Below, one piece after another: positions 12,029 to 23,073 of a stretch of 64,000 nucleotides of DNA. The DNA is from Endocalyx cinctus (taxonomy: Eukaryota; Ascomycota; Sordariomycetes; Amphisphaeriales; Apiosporaceae). Each line of letters opens with the position of its first letter. The first letter of the stretch is position 1. The DNA is taken from the NCBI GenBank assembly GCA_001600455.1, contig BCKC01000010.1:254144-318143 (forward strand), given 5' to 3'. Made by a program: the position numbers and the translations under genes. The notes under the pieces are model-generated. The model made no database searches. It was not told the origin of the DNA and saw only the letters and a list, made by a program, of their open reading frames with translations.

Positions 12029-13839
12029 TCAAAACTCCATTCCTTCAGATTCCTCCCGTTCCCGCTTCACCTTAACGTCCCGCTCGTCCTTCATGAGCGC
12101 GAGCACGAAGCTGCGGAAGAGCTCGATGTAAGGCTTCAGGCTTGTCTTCTCCCAATCGTGAACGTTCTTGCCAGCGGCGGCGCCGTCTCCGGCTTCTTCG
12201 TCGCCTCCTTTCCAGCTGTCGATCTCGGCCAGCAATTCGTGCACGGTAGGCACCGTAAGCGGATCGAATTCTTCCAAATTTCTCGTGTCTATGGGTACGC
12301 AGACGCGTCCGGTACCTGGGTGGATGACGAAGGGCGATTTGAGCAAATGGTTGAGCCTCTTCGAGACCTCGATATCGAGGCGGGGGTACGTGTACTCCAG
12401 AAGTATGTCCTGCTTGGCTTCCTTTAAGATTTTTGCCTCGGCGTTCTTAATGGCACCGCGACTCGCTAACGCGTCAATGTCGGCCCATTTTGAGGCGCTC
12501 GCTCTACCGGGCGATGCATCCCATTTCTTTCGTAGGCTCTCATTTAGTGTCTTGATTGGCAGAAGAGAGAGAAGATGTTCAGCTCGAGAGCTGTCGCTCC
12601 ATGGGTCCTGAGCTTCAAGGATATCCGTCTGGAAGTGTGGTGCGAGAATCTCGAGACTCCGGCTTTCGAGATGTTAGTCATATCCGCTCAGGTTGAGATA
12701 AGTAAAGCAAGCAATGACATACCTGATATGCGGGTGAAGAGGCCTGCGCACATTGACCTTCTTTCCACCTTGAGAACCTCCGCGTAGAAGCTCTAGATAT
12801 CCCGCTATAGCCTTTCGTTTTTGATCATCCATATTACGAGCACGCTTGTCACATACCCAGGCGTGAGCACCACGACGACCTGAGTACACCCACATGATAT
12901 GCTTGAAGCCAAAATCTTCGCGGAGGGCGATATCCATGACCTTGATAGCCATAGTTATAAATTGCCAGCATTTGTTACAAATACTCTTGTCGTTGCAGCA
13001 TGTTCTTATGTCGTCGTAATCAGTAAGATCGATATCGAAGCATAGCTCTTTCGAAAGAGGCTTGAACGAGTTGGCATTTCTGAGAGTTTTCTTGTCGCGT
13101 GGGTTTGTATTATATACAGGGCCAATCTCAAAACGTAGGGGTATCTTCTGGACGATATCCTTGCGGATTCTATATTTTGATAACAAAGAATGATAGGGTC
13201 AGTTCTGACAGCTATACGTATAACAATGAGGAAAAGGAGACCGTACAGATCAGCATTGTGATACGCGTTGTAACGTATGTAGGTTTCACCTAGTGAGGTG
13301 TCTAACGTCATAGCAAATTCGCGATGGGCAAAGTCGTTGGTAGGAGTCGGACTATGGTTCAGCCATTGAAAAAGATATCGCCAGGGAAATAAGCGCTGGT
13401 AGAATATACGCAATATTTCGGGATCGGATGCCTTTAAGCCGGCTAATGCACTGTTGACATAAATCGTCAGATTAAATAATGACAATAGAGAGAGGTACAT
13501 ATAGCTGATATGTATAATTGAATCTCACCCTGGTGATGATGGGCCTTCTGGCGAGCTTGAGAATTTGTCTTGGGTCGGTTTGGAACCGGCAAACTCGTCG
13601 TCAGAGTCTATATCAGCAAAGAGATCTTCGAGTTTCACATCCTTCTTATCGTCGCTATCGGTTGTCGTCTCTGGGAGTGTTGTGGGTTCCGCCTTGATTT
13701 CTACATTTGGTGCTGTCTCTGGCTCGGCCTCGGCCATAGTAATATCATCTTGAACTTCGTTATCTGCCATGACGTCTTCTGCAGCAGCAGCAGCAGCAGG
13801 AGGAGGGCTGTGAGATTCAGGAGACACAGAATGCGGCAT
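12029..13839 (-). CDS. PRI1: DNA primase catalytic (small) subunit
   Basis: Four exons (13529-13839, 13247-13450, 12723-13169, 12029-12656; minus strand) encode 529 aa. This subunit of DNA polymerase alpha-primase makes RNA primers for replication in the nucleus. The first 100 residues are a low-complexity acidic, Ala/Pro-rich extension. The core starts with DPEILRIFYQRLFPWR. RFEIGPVYNTNPRDKKTL is a primase signature, and CFDIDLTDYDD carries the catalytic aspartates D217 and D219. C229, C230, C236 and C239 (CCNDKSICNKCW) fit the zinc motif, and SGRRGAHAWVCD is the conserved nucleotide-binding segment. The C-terminal exon matches the usual helical end. All three introns were placed by phase and by conserved sequence across each junction; the donor of the second (GTACGG) is weak. 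Identification is secure. Confidence 0.95.
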
Positions 13840-14430
13840 TGGATAATTGAAGTTGAGTTTTATATTGAGGTGGGGTTTAACTTTTTTTTTGTGCCTCTTT
13901 TTTCTCGTAATTGTTTACTTATCTCTATACTTGATTTCGGATGTTGGTGATACTGTCTGGAGGGGCTTGAAATAACTTATGGAAGAAACGCGTTTGAAGA
14001 CGCGATTTCGCGTAAATTACAAGAATACTTACATGGGTCGAACAGGGATTATAGTACTTATTTTCTTATCGATAGTGATGTTCCGGCATATTTCCGTAAT
14101 TGTTAAATCACCTAAATTTAGTACGTGCTAAGTGAAATATACTGGGTATCAAGGTCCCCTAAGAAGCTATAATTACTACCTAGGTACTACCTACCTACCT
14201 ACCTAAGTAGGTACCTAGGTACTTACTTAACTTAGCAAGTCCTTACTTAGTACACATCCACGGACATTTATTACATGCGACCACACGTATATAATATATA
14301 GAACGTATTAAGTACTTGGCATATATCAGTTGTACATAATGTATAATGATACCATGACTCAAGCTTTAAGCTGGTCCTCAATGAGAGGTAATATGAGAAA
14401 GTACTATTATTAGAGCGGGCGGCCGTAGGG
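13840..14430. other. Intergenic with dense GGTA/TACC palindromic motifs
   Basis: Upstream of the primase gene and downstream of the gasdermin-like gene. The stretch 14177-14230 is made of overlapping CTACCTAGGTA-type units on both strands and can fold back on itself. No coding signal. Confidence 0.55.
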
Positions 14431-15339
14431 TTATGTCACAACCCAATTAGAGGGAACGATCCCATCGATATCCTGTTTAATCTCGAACAAGTTTTCTGAC
14501 TCATCCTCATCAACCCCAAAGTCATCGACAAATTTCAATTTCTCGAAAGTGTCGGGTTTCTTGATCGGCTCGTCCTCGCTTAGAGTGCTTCCCGCCACTT
14601 CGTCTGATGTTTGAGGAACTCCGGATTCCCAGTAAATCTTCCGTACCCTGTAGCCCAGTACGATATTCGACGAGTATTGAACCTCGGCATTGGTGTTTTC
14701 TTCCTTTTTATATCCGCCGCCGCCGCCGATGCCTGATCCAATAACAGGATCAGCGGCTTTAACTTCTCCCCCGACTTGTGTCTTCTTGCCCTGGGCTTTC
14801 GACAGCGAGAATCCGACGGCAATCATTAATCCGGTGATCATATAAAGAGGCTGCTTTTCACCTCGACGGTCGGTTTTAGGCTTCACATTAGGGTTGCCGA
14901 GCACGTCCTCCATGTACTTATCTGTCGGGATGAAATATCTCGTCAGGATTCTGTCGATCTTGATAATGTCGCTGTTGGTGCGTTGGCAGAGCCAGCTCAA
15001 CATGCCGCTAACATCTGCCCCGGCCCTGCTCCAAAAGCTCCCTTCTAGGGAGCGCAGCTGACCTACGGTTCGTGTGACGCCACCTTTGACATCCCATAGG
15101 TCGTTGGCCAAGTTGTCGCCTTCGTCTTCCCGCAAGTTGTTATAGGCATCCTCCGTAAGACGAGGATATACGAGCTCGCGAGGCACCTTCACCCCAGGCT
15201 GGCCCCCGTTAAGAGGAAATGACACACCGTTTACGTCGAGGCTCCGTAGGATACTTCCTAGGTCCAAATGCCCTTTGGGTGGGGGTGCAATATGGAAAGT
15301 AGGACATAGGTGGTACGTAGGAACTGGGCTGATGGACAT
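14431..15339 (-). CDS. Fungal gasdermin-like pore-forming protein (HET-Q1/RCD-1 type)
   Basis: Single exon, 302 aa from ATG at 15339; an upstream in-frame start at 15390 would add a T-tract-encoded phenylalanine run and is rejected. The N-terminus (PTFHIAPPPKGHLDLGSIL, residues 13-31) with FPLN at 41-44 is the pattern I associate with fungal gasdermins. LYMITGLMIAVGFSLSK (165-181), a glycine-rich hinge (203-209) and NIVLGYRVRKIYW (225-237) follow the family's strand order. The last 65 residues are acidic and probably form the short inhibitory tail. In Podospora anserina HET-Q1 (about 278 aa) the partner protease HET-Q2 removes a roughly 5-kDa C-terminal piece and the remainder permeabilises membranes, killing the cell. 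The gene lies 397 bp downstream of a subtilase gene on the same strand, the classic arrangement. No membrane segment or signal peptide is seen. Family call from remembered pattern, not a search. Confidence 0.8.
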   Translation of the reverse strand: MSISPVPTYHLCPTFHIAPPPKGHLDLGSILRSLDVNGVSFPLNGGQPGVKVPRELVYPRLTEDAYNNLREDEGDNLANDLWDVKGGVTRTVGQLRSLEGSFWSRAGADVSGMLSWLCQRTNSDIIKIDRILTRYFIPTDKYMEDVLGNPNVKPKTDRRGEKQPLYMITGLMIAVGFSLSKAQGKKTQVGGEVKAADPVIGSGIGGGGGYKKEENTNAEVQYSSNIVLGYRVRKIYWESGVPQTSDEVAGSTLSEDEPIKKPDTFEKLKFVDDFGVDEDESENLFEIKQDIDGIVPSNWVVT

Positions 15340-15736
15340 GGCTGCTGGCTGTGACTTGGAGCAAAAAAAAAAAAAACATATTAAAGACAATTATTTAGAG
15401 TCAGTCAGCTTGCATTGAGAAGTGCGGGGGGCTTTTCTAGGTTGGCTGGCTCAGCAGCCTTATTGCCCTGCTATGCCTGCATGCTCTCTACATTACCACG
15501 TACATACATGCATATACAACATACCCCGCTTAGGCGGACGCTTGGGAGCTTCGTTTATCTACGGGCTCCTTGAGAATGGCACATGAATGCTGAGGCGCCA
15601 CATCTACTTATTAACTGAACAATATATTCCGTTACTACTCAAAAGGCAAGTCTACGTAGAATGAGAAGACGTGATCAAAGTATGGAGATCCTTCTTACGA
15701 TCAAGACAGATGAGTTTGGGAAGAGCTTATGAACTG
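15340..15736. other. Spacer between protease and gasdermin-like genes
   Basis: This 397-bp stretch separates the stop of the protease gene from the start of the gasdermin-like gene. It must carry the 3' end of one transcript and the promoter of the other. Apart from a T-rich tract just before the gasdermin start, no motif stands out. Confidence 0.5.
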
Positions 15737-18700
15737 TTAATATCGATGTGTGGCTGCGAGGATTGCGCCCTTAATGATCGCCATCTTACTCTCACTCTTA
15801 TGCCAGCCTGGGCTCCAAAACTTAGCCCAAGGCGCGATATATCTGTACCCTCCAGGACCTCCATCCGACATAATTCTAAACATCCCCTTCATCCCGCTTC
15901 CGGTTCGGAGCTTATCTCGAGTTTTCTGTTTGAAGCCCATGACGTTCGTGATATGCAGAATTCTTGCTGCGATGCCTGCCGCAATCGGCGCCGCCCAGGA
16001 CGTGCCCGATCTGTATACCTTTTCCCACCCAAACGATGATGAATCACTAGGCATGACGAACTCGATATTCATGCCTAAGGTCATGAAGTTGTCATCGCTG
16101 TTTTCGGCATAAGGGCTTATGCCTCCTTCGTTGCCGTTCCCGAAGCTCGCGTGTATGCAAATGACGTTGGGGCTTGTCATACAGCCCGGGAAAGACCTCG
16201 GTTCATTACGGCCCCGGTTCCCTGCAGCCGCGATGAATATTTTATCCGGCCTTGCCTCGATCTGTTTGGCAATCTCTGTGCGGATTCGAGACGTTTCGTC
16301 TTCGGAATCGTCTCCCGGGCTTGTATCAACGCCAAATGACATAACAACGATATCTGAGTTCCATTTGTCTTGATCGACAGCGTACGCGATAGCCTATAAG
16401 TCGATAAACGAAATTTTAGAATAGAAGAAAAAAATAAAAACAAAATCGATCTGAAAGACTTGGTTCTGAAATATAGGTCGGTAGATAGAGAGTGTATTTG
16501 GCGTAATTACATACCTCTGCAATGCATCCTGCTTCCTTAGTTGTGAAAGTACTGCTTTTGAATACCTTGGCTATACATAATTCAGCATCTGGGACTATTC
16601 TTGTCAGTAAGTCTACTACGTTAGTTCCGTGCCCATCGGTATCTTCTAGGTTAAACGGATCTTGAGTGACGTCTGGGTTACAGGTCCAATCACGGTATCG
16701 CTCTCGGCATAATTGACCTGAGCAAAACCCATCGCTCACACTCGAGTGACGCATGTTGATTCCCGTGTCTAAAACTGCTATGCGTATCTTTTGTTGAGGG
16801 TGAGTTGTCGAGTCTTGAGAAAGGCACAGTTGCTGGGCCTTGGCGCTCTGTGAATACTGCTCACATGAGAGTTTAAACCTTTCCATTTCTTGGAAAAACG
16901 TCTTTGACTTTTCTGCGTCCCTGTGAAAGTTGTAATAGCGAGCTTGTATTATAGTGTGGTGGAATCTGAAACTTACTCTTGGCTGCCATTTACGTCATGA
17001 AGAACTCCAATCACTGTATTGACATCTGAACAGCTTGGGCTTTTTTCGCTGAACCTTACTCTCTTATTTCGCGCTGAAATATTTTGCCTAGGAGGTGAAT
17101 CTTCCCCTAGGAATCCATTTGAAAACCCTAGCTGGTCATAACGGGAGGAAATCGAGGGCGTATAATATCCAGCCTCTTCATCAAAATTCGCAGCTCGCTT
17201 ACGAGTATGTAACCCGGTTTTTTCTGCGGTATCTTCCGGGCCACTCTCTTCTTGTTGTCGAATCAGCTGAATAATTTCATTGCACAAGTGCTTTCTAATA
17301 GTGGAAGTAAGGATGAGCTCTCCGGGATGCTGATGACGGAGTAACCGCTTGACTTCCACATAGCGTCGTCGAAAAGTTTGACAAATCTTAACTGCTTCCA
17401 GAAAGGGTCTGGCACTAAGATCATTCTCCATCTCTTCATTTATCACGTCTCCGAGGGTCGAGATACCAGGCTTATCATCCTCGACGTTGTTAAGTATGTC
17501 AGAACTCAACTTATACCCGAATTTGATCTCAAAAAGTAACCTTGCTAACTGAGGAAACACAACATCTCCGAGTAGCTTATCTGATGAACTGATATCATTT
17601 AGATCGTGCTGTTGTATTTCTGTGCTTCCTTGTAGAATAGATAATGCATAAGGGAGAGGTGTGTGGTCACTTTTGTGGTCACCCGCCTCGGTTAGCTGCG
17701 TGCGGAAGTAGACTCTATCTGGATCCCAGCATTTAAGTATCTGTCCTGAATCTAGTGATAGCACGAGGTAAGAAACCAGTTTAATGGCGAGAACATTTTT
17801 CTCGTGTTCGGTGAAACGAACGCCACGGAAGCCACGAACTCTAGTGGTCTTAGGAACAAAGGCATATGAGTCTAGCAACTGCTGCAGGGTCTGTGGGGGT
17901 TTCCCTTTCTGGCGAGATGACGGAAGCACTATATCTCGTGCATTATCGATGGCAAATACTTCTTTACCATAAGACGCAAGATGTAGAACTGAATCTATCG
18001 AATTTGCATCGTAAATTTCGTCGCAGAGGCTCTCGATTTGACTTAGATCCGAATCTCTGCTCTCATTATCAGCCATAAATGCCTTAGTTTATGCATTTCA
18101 GATTTACAATTTGGCGCGGACCTACGGGGAGGAAAGAGTATAAAAATAACATTCTTGCCAGCTCATCTTGTTCTGCTTTTGACATATAGAAAGGAGCAGC
18201 TCAAATGCCACATCTCGCGAGCTTAAGACGTCGTTTCCTGATTTGCTAGCATCAATGTCCGCTAGCTTCAGTAGGACTTCGTGTTCCCTTAGACATTTTG
18301 GGATGCTCTTGAGCTTATCAAGCAATGTAGTGAGCCCCCCTAAAGCTGTGGAGAGGTAATCTAGGTGTTGGCTACTGTCCATAGGCTTTGCTGGGTGACT
18401 TTCGCTTAATGGTCGGTATTCTTCTGCTATCGGACGAGTGAGTTTATTGACATACGCGTTCAAGTTGTCAATACTATCTCTTGCCAATCGCGCCACCTCT
18501 ACTGATTCGATCTGAAAGAGTTTAGGTGCAGCCCCCGTGACAATGTCAAATTTCCACTTAGAGCGATGTAGAGTAGTAATCAGACGGTCCAAATTCTGAA
18601 ATTTGGGCCTATGGGTGGCCGCAAGCTCCTCTCTCAACGGTGATTTGTCGAGGATTTGGATATTGACGATTGTCTCTAGATGTTGGCAAAGCTTGACAAG

Positions 18701-18997
18701 AAGTGACTGAACGTGAACCATTGCATTCTGATCGAGTGATCCTTCTAAGAAAATATCAAGATCATTTCTTAGTAGTAACTCGCGAAACCCTATTTCAAAT
18801 GTCTTCGACAAATTAGAAAGGTTCCCCGTGCCATTATGATTCGCTATACCGTATCCCGCTTCTTGAGTTACTTTTCCGGGGTCAAGAGGGCGATAACCAG
18901 ACAGTTTGATCAAGCGATCACGGTGGAGTCGAAGCGATTTCAACATGATCCATTCTGGGCTGATTTCTTCTGACTCGAGATGTGATAATAGAGTCAT
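15737..18997 (-). CDS. Subtilisin-like serine protease with long N-terminal regulatory region (HET-Q2-like)
   Basis: Proposed exons 18126-18997, 16977-18059, 16515-16920 and 15737-16393 encode about 1005 aa. Residues 1-650 are helical; the part around 380-560 (NVLAIKLVSYLVLSL, FPQLARLLFEIKFG, RPFLEAVKIC) resembles the fungal domain DUF7580 often found in NLR-like and HET-associated proteins. The S8 catalytic domain follows with all key residues: Asp in IAVLDTGIN (about 703), His in DTDGHGTNV (about 749), oxyanion Asn in IAAAGNRG (about 846) and Ser in YRSGTSWAAP (about 919). There is no signal peptide, so it is probably cytoplasmic. The last two introns have good ends (GTAAGT/CAG, GTATGT/TAG). 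The first (GTAGGT...GAG|C, 66 bp) is the weak point: if it is wrong, 18122-18997 and the rest are two genes only 45 bp apart. The gasdermin-like neighbour suggests this is its activating protease. Confidence 0.85.
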
Positions 18998-19374
18998 TTC
19001 GGAAAAAAAAAAAAAAAAGATATTGCTAGTTTCCTGGTATGGAGCTGTGTCTTTGGCGTCAGACGTAAATGTAATGCCCCATGAGCCTTATAAACAGGTG
19101 GGGTATGTCTTATGTAGATCTACCTTTTGCTTGACCCTGTAATAACTACAAACCGTAGTATAATCAAGCCGGGAATATTCATATTCCGGGACGCAACGGA
19201 CCCCAACCATCGACACCAGAAACCAACAGTAAGGGATTTGGATGTGAATGTGTTGCATTATACGAAAGCGGGGAACCCTGTTTCTTACCAGCCAGACAGG
19301 TCCTATCGCTGATACTTCACTCCTACCCAAAACGTCACCAGGTTAAGTGCTATGATAGATCCTATCTCCTCGAC
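18998..19374. promoter_or_regulatory. Divergent promoter between protease and FHA/pseudokinase genes
   Basis: A 377-bp bidirectional spacer separates the start codons of the protease (minus) and the FHA/pseudokinase protein (plus). It begins with a 16-nt A-tract next to the protease start. A shared short promoter makes co-expression possible; no factor site is recognised. Confidence 0.4.
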
Positions 19375-22300
19375 ATGGATGAGCCTCAAGTTCATAGTAT
19401 GGAGAAGGAGGATATGAATGATGGCCAAGCTGGCCAACCTATCCGCTCGATGGTACATGACTGCAAATTTTACTTCCAAGAGTCTCTAGTTCGCTTTGGT
19501 GCACCTGAGGACACTCGAGTGGAGGAAACACGGCTCTTTCTTGAGGAATATCACCATCGCTTCGATGCCTGGGTAGCTTACACTGGCGTTTTTGCCGACG
19601 AGTCCTCATCCCTTGATCATCGGCTGCGAAACCATTCAGGCTTACAAGACTTGATCATCAGGATTCTAGATTTGTTGCGACAGAACATATTTCTCGGTAA
19701 GCCGAAATCATTCAACTTTTTGAATACAGCGTAGAAGTTGTTAGCTGTGTTAGCTTGAGCTTACAATAGTATCAGTCAGCATCTCTAGTGTTCCTATGGT
19801 TAAGGAGGCTACTGAAACTGACAGTAGCCATCTGTGGAATCGAAGGCAACAATACGACTTACGAATATATTCCAACGTTAGCCGCACAATTTTCAGGAAT
19901 CAAAGACTCCATTACCCGCCTTAATAAACTGGGGATAGCAATTAGATTATCATCACGCTCGACTTTAATAGCTCGTGCTAGGAGGGTCATAGCTAGGCGG
20001 CCGGATATTGCTCGGTTGAGTGATTACGAAGAGATAGCTCATTCCGCCATTGACTACCTCTATCCGGGAGCACCCGAGGGCTTACGGGAGCAGCTCGCCA
20101 ATTCTATGATAGATCGATATGTAAAGTTGAAATATGAATCTTACCGCATGGGGAATCGCGGGAGCCAGCCAGATCCATCTGTGAGCGAGAATAAGGGAAC
20201 CGAAGCTCCACCGCTGGGTAACTCGAGTGGGAACCACAGAATTTCATATGATACTAAAGATTCAACCACAATTGATATGGCTGTATCATCTATAGACACA
20301 GCCCGGCTCCCTGAAATTTTCCACGCATCCAGAGTACGCTCTGTGTCGACAAAGCCTTCCGAGATCACCACAGTACGCCCAACATATGAACGGATGCCGC
20401 CTCTACCTAATTTCGAGCTCGGGAAGATGTATACTACCTGCCAGTTCTGCTTTCAAGTAGTTGGCCGCTCTCTTGTAAAGCAGAAAAAAGATGGAGGTAT
20501 AGAGTGGACGTCCGAGGGACGGTCAGTGCCTGAAAACCCCCCTTGCCTTGCTGTGGAGATACTTATCAAACCTGTCATATAGTCGTCATTACCAGAAAGA
20601 TCTCCAGCCATATGTTTGCCTCTCCGAGGCTTGCGCCAAGTCCCGACCAACGTACTCGTCATTCCATTCATGGTTTAGCCATATGTCAAATCATTCCTCA
20701 CATTGGACACAAGACATCCACGTTCAGGACACTGCCGCCAAGCGTGACGCTTCTGCCTGTCCACTTTGTTCGTTTTCTTATAAACATGCCTCGGAAAATG
20801 AAAGCGATATTGATGTTGATAATAGCTCTTCTCCGGGAAAGAGAAAACGGATAGACTCCTCAGAAATGCCAAGGAAAAAAGCAAACTTTTTGCCCAGCCA
20901 GAATGAAGCAGATGGATCAGAGGCTACACGGCAGATGGCATTGCACATCAGCACACACCTGCGTCATGTAATGATGATCTCATTGGCTTTGATGTCGAGC
21001 CTGGATGAGCCGTCTGATGGGCCATCTGATGGGCCGTCTGATGGGTCGTCTGATGGGAAACACGAAACAAAAAGTTTTGATTATTATATGCCATATTCCA
21101 TTTCAGAATTATCTAAGGATGCAAAAAACAGGAAAGAGAGGTTGGCCGAGCTATCAGACGAGTCTAGAGATTCTATGCCAGACCAAGATACGGATGGCGA
21201 ACAACCAATGCCGATCCAACTAAATCAAATCGACTCAGCTGAATTTAATCCTGCTCCACCACCCACAGACGACGAGGGGCACTGGGAGGGGTTATCCTAT
21301 GTCTCAGCTCGACAAGATATCGATCACTCCCAACATCTCAATAAGAAAAGGTTTTTCTTCTCAGAAGAGGATATGATCGACATCGTATGTTTATTGGTCC
21401 CCAGCTCAGACAATATAAAGGGTTTCATGAGAGAGATGAGGCCACATTCAGAGTATAGACACTATATGCAGTCTTTCCGCGAAACGGTCGCAAATGTAAG
21501 AGAGAGTGCTATTGTTGTAAGGTTGTCAACTAAGGTTAAAAATCCAAGCCTAGGCTTTACATTTGGGCGAAACCCACAACACTCTGATTTTTCCTACACC
21601 AACGATCCATTACGGCGCATAAGCAATGTTCACTTTTCTATACATGTGGACGAGCTTGGCGTTCCTATATTTCAAGATCACTCCACTAATGGCACTGTGG
21701 TGGGCGGTATGCTGCTGAGAGCAAAGCCGAGATCTGTATCCGAGACGAGGGTCCGTCTAACTAACGAAACAGAAATCTCTATTATCAAGGAAACAAGGTC
21801 AGAGGACTTGAACTTTAAAGTGGTAATTCCGGAACGTGATAGTGAGCAGGAAGAAGCCTATCGACAGAACGTAGTTAAGTGCGTTTGGTCAAAATTACCG
21901 GGTCGAATTCGTTTAGATGCGAGTGCTGTCCCAGCTCCTGGAGACCTAGTAAGTTCTCTTTTGTCAACACAAAAAGTGATATTACACTAATATGCGTAAT
22001 AGGACAACTCATCTCAGGAGGGAGCGCAAGGCAAAAACAGTTCGCCCTCCCTTCGTCAACTCTCTCCAGATGTAGACAGAGCGAAGGGGGCCACAAATAT
22101 GCATTGGACCCGGTCATCTGGGTATAAGGTGATCAGTGAAATTAGCAGAGCCGTCTCTGGACGTATGTACAAAGTTGAAAATATATACACAGGCTCTTCG
22201 TATGCCGCAAAGGAGATAAATGTGTCCAGCGCCCAAATCATCTTCGACCCAACGCTAGCGAAACCTAAGGTTGAGATGCTTAAGGATCTACAACACGTAA

Positions 22301-23073
22301 GTTCTCCATTTTCTATTTCTCATTCGTCACATCATTACTAATATTTTATATAGCCAAACATTGCGCGCTTTGTTGAACAAATATACTGGAATGATATCCC
22401 GATCACAATCATGGAATTTGTGCCGAGAGGAAACCTTTGGGAACTTGTTATGAATTGCGGTTACCTAGAGGAAGAAGAGGTCAAGGGTATAGCCACGCAA
22501 CTTCTGGGCGCTCTTGGCTATTTACAGGAAAAGAATATTACATATCGCGATCTGAGTCCAGGCAGCATCCTCGTGGCTTCTCGACAGCCACTTGTTACCA
22601 AGCTTTCTTGTTCCGACTTATTTATTCAGACAGCAACGACGACTAATAATGTACCCCGGACATTTTCCCTTGATGTCAATAGAGACGTCCTTTATAAGTC
22701 TCCCGAAATGTACCCATGGTATGCCGATTATAGGACAGATATCCTCGATGCGTATGAACTAGCCGCATTTGAAACGAGCAAGGCCACCTATATTTGGTCA
22801 TTGGGTTGCACCCTTTTTTATGCATTGACTGGAAAGCCTCCATTTCTAACGGAGTATATTTTTGAGCCTCAATCTAAATTATTGCAGAGGATTATGACAA
22901 CTCCTGTTAACAGAGGGTTTTTTGCAGAGGAAAATATATCTTCACCTTGCGTCGAATTCCTTACTCTAATGTTAGACAACAAGCCAGAGACTCGGGCAAC
23001 AGTTGACCAGCTTCAGCAACATATTTGGTTAAGAGATTCTGAAGACAATCGTCTCCAGGTCTCTGATGAGTGA
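19375..23073 (+). CDS. Helical/zinc-finger/FHA/pseudokinase composite protein
   Basis: Proposed exons 19375-19696, 19780-20521, 20583-21948, 22003-22296 and 22354-23073 encode about 1147 aa; the acceptor at 19779 could instead be 19788. The N-terminus looks like the helical module preceding fungal C2H2 regions (IKDSITRLNKLGIAIR; PEGLREQLANSMIDRY). A degenerate zinc-finger block follows: TCQFC, then DLQPYVCLSEAC, then ACPLC, then MALHISTHL. A PSDG tandem repeat lies at 21010-21057. An FHA domain (about 677-755) has GR, S-x-V-H-F and D-HSTNGT. A kinase fold (about 850-1140) keeps the lysine (YAAKEI), MEFVPRGNL and WSLGCTLFYALTGKPPF. However, the HRDLKxxN position reads YRDLSPGSI, DFG reads CSD and the glycine loop is gone, so it should be catalytically dead. 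It is divergent from the protease, suggesting a signalling role in the same locus. Function inferred only. Confidence 0.78.
21010..21057 (+). repeat. 12-bp coding tandem repeat (PSDG x4)
   Basis: Four near-identical 12-bp units (ccgtctgatggg and single-base variants, the last tcgtctgatggg) encode PSDG-PSDG-PSDG-SSDG in the linker between the zinc-finger and FHA regions of the pseudokinase gene. Such units can change copy number between strains. Confidence 0.85.

Noticed and set aside
15340..15390. Upstream start for the gasdermin-like protein
   Set aside because: It would add a phenylalanine run encoded by a homopolymer; the downstream Met gives the family-like N-terminus.
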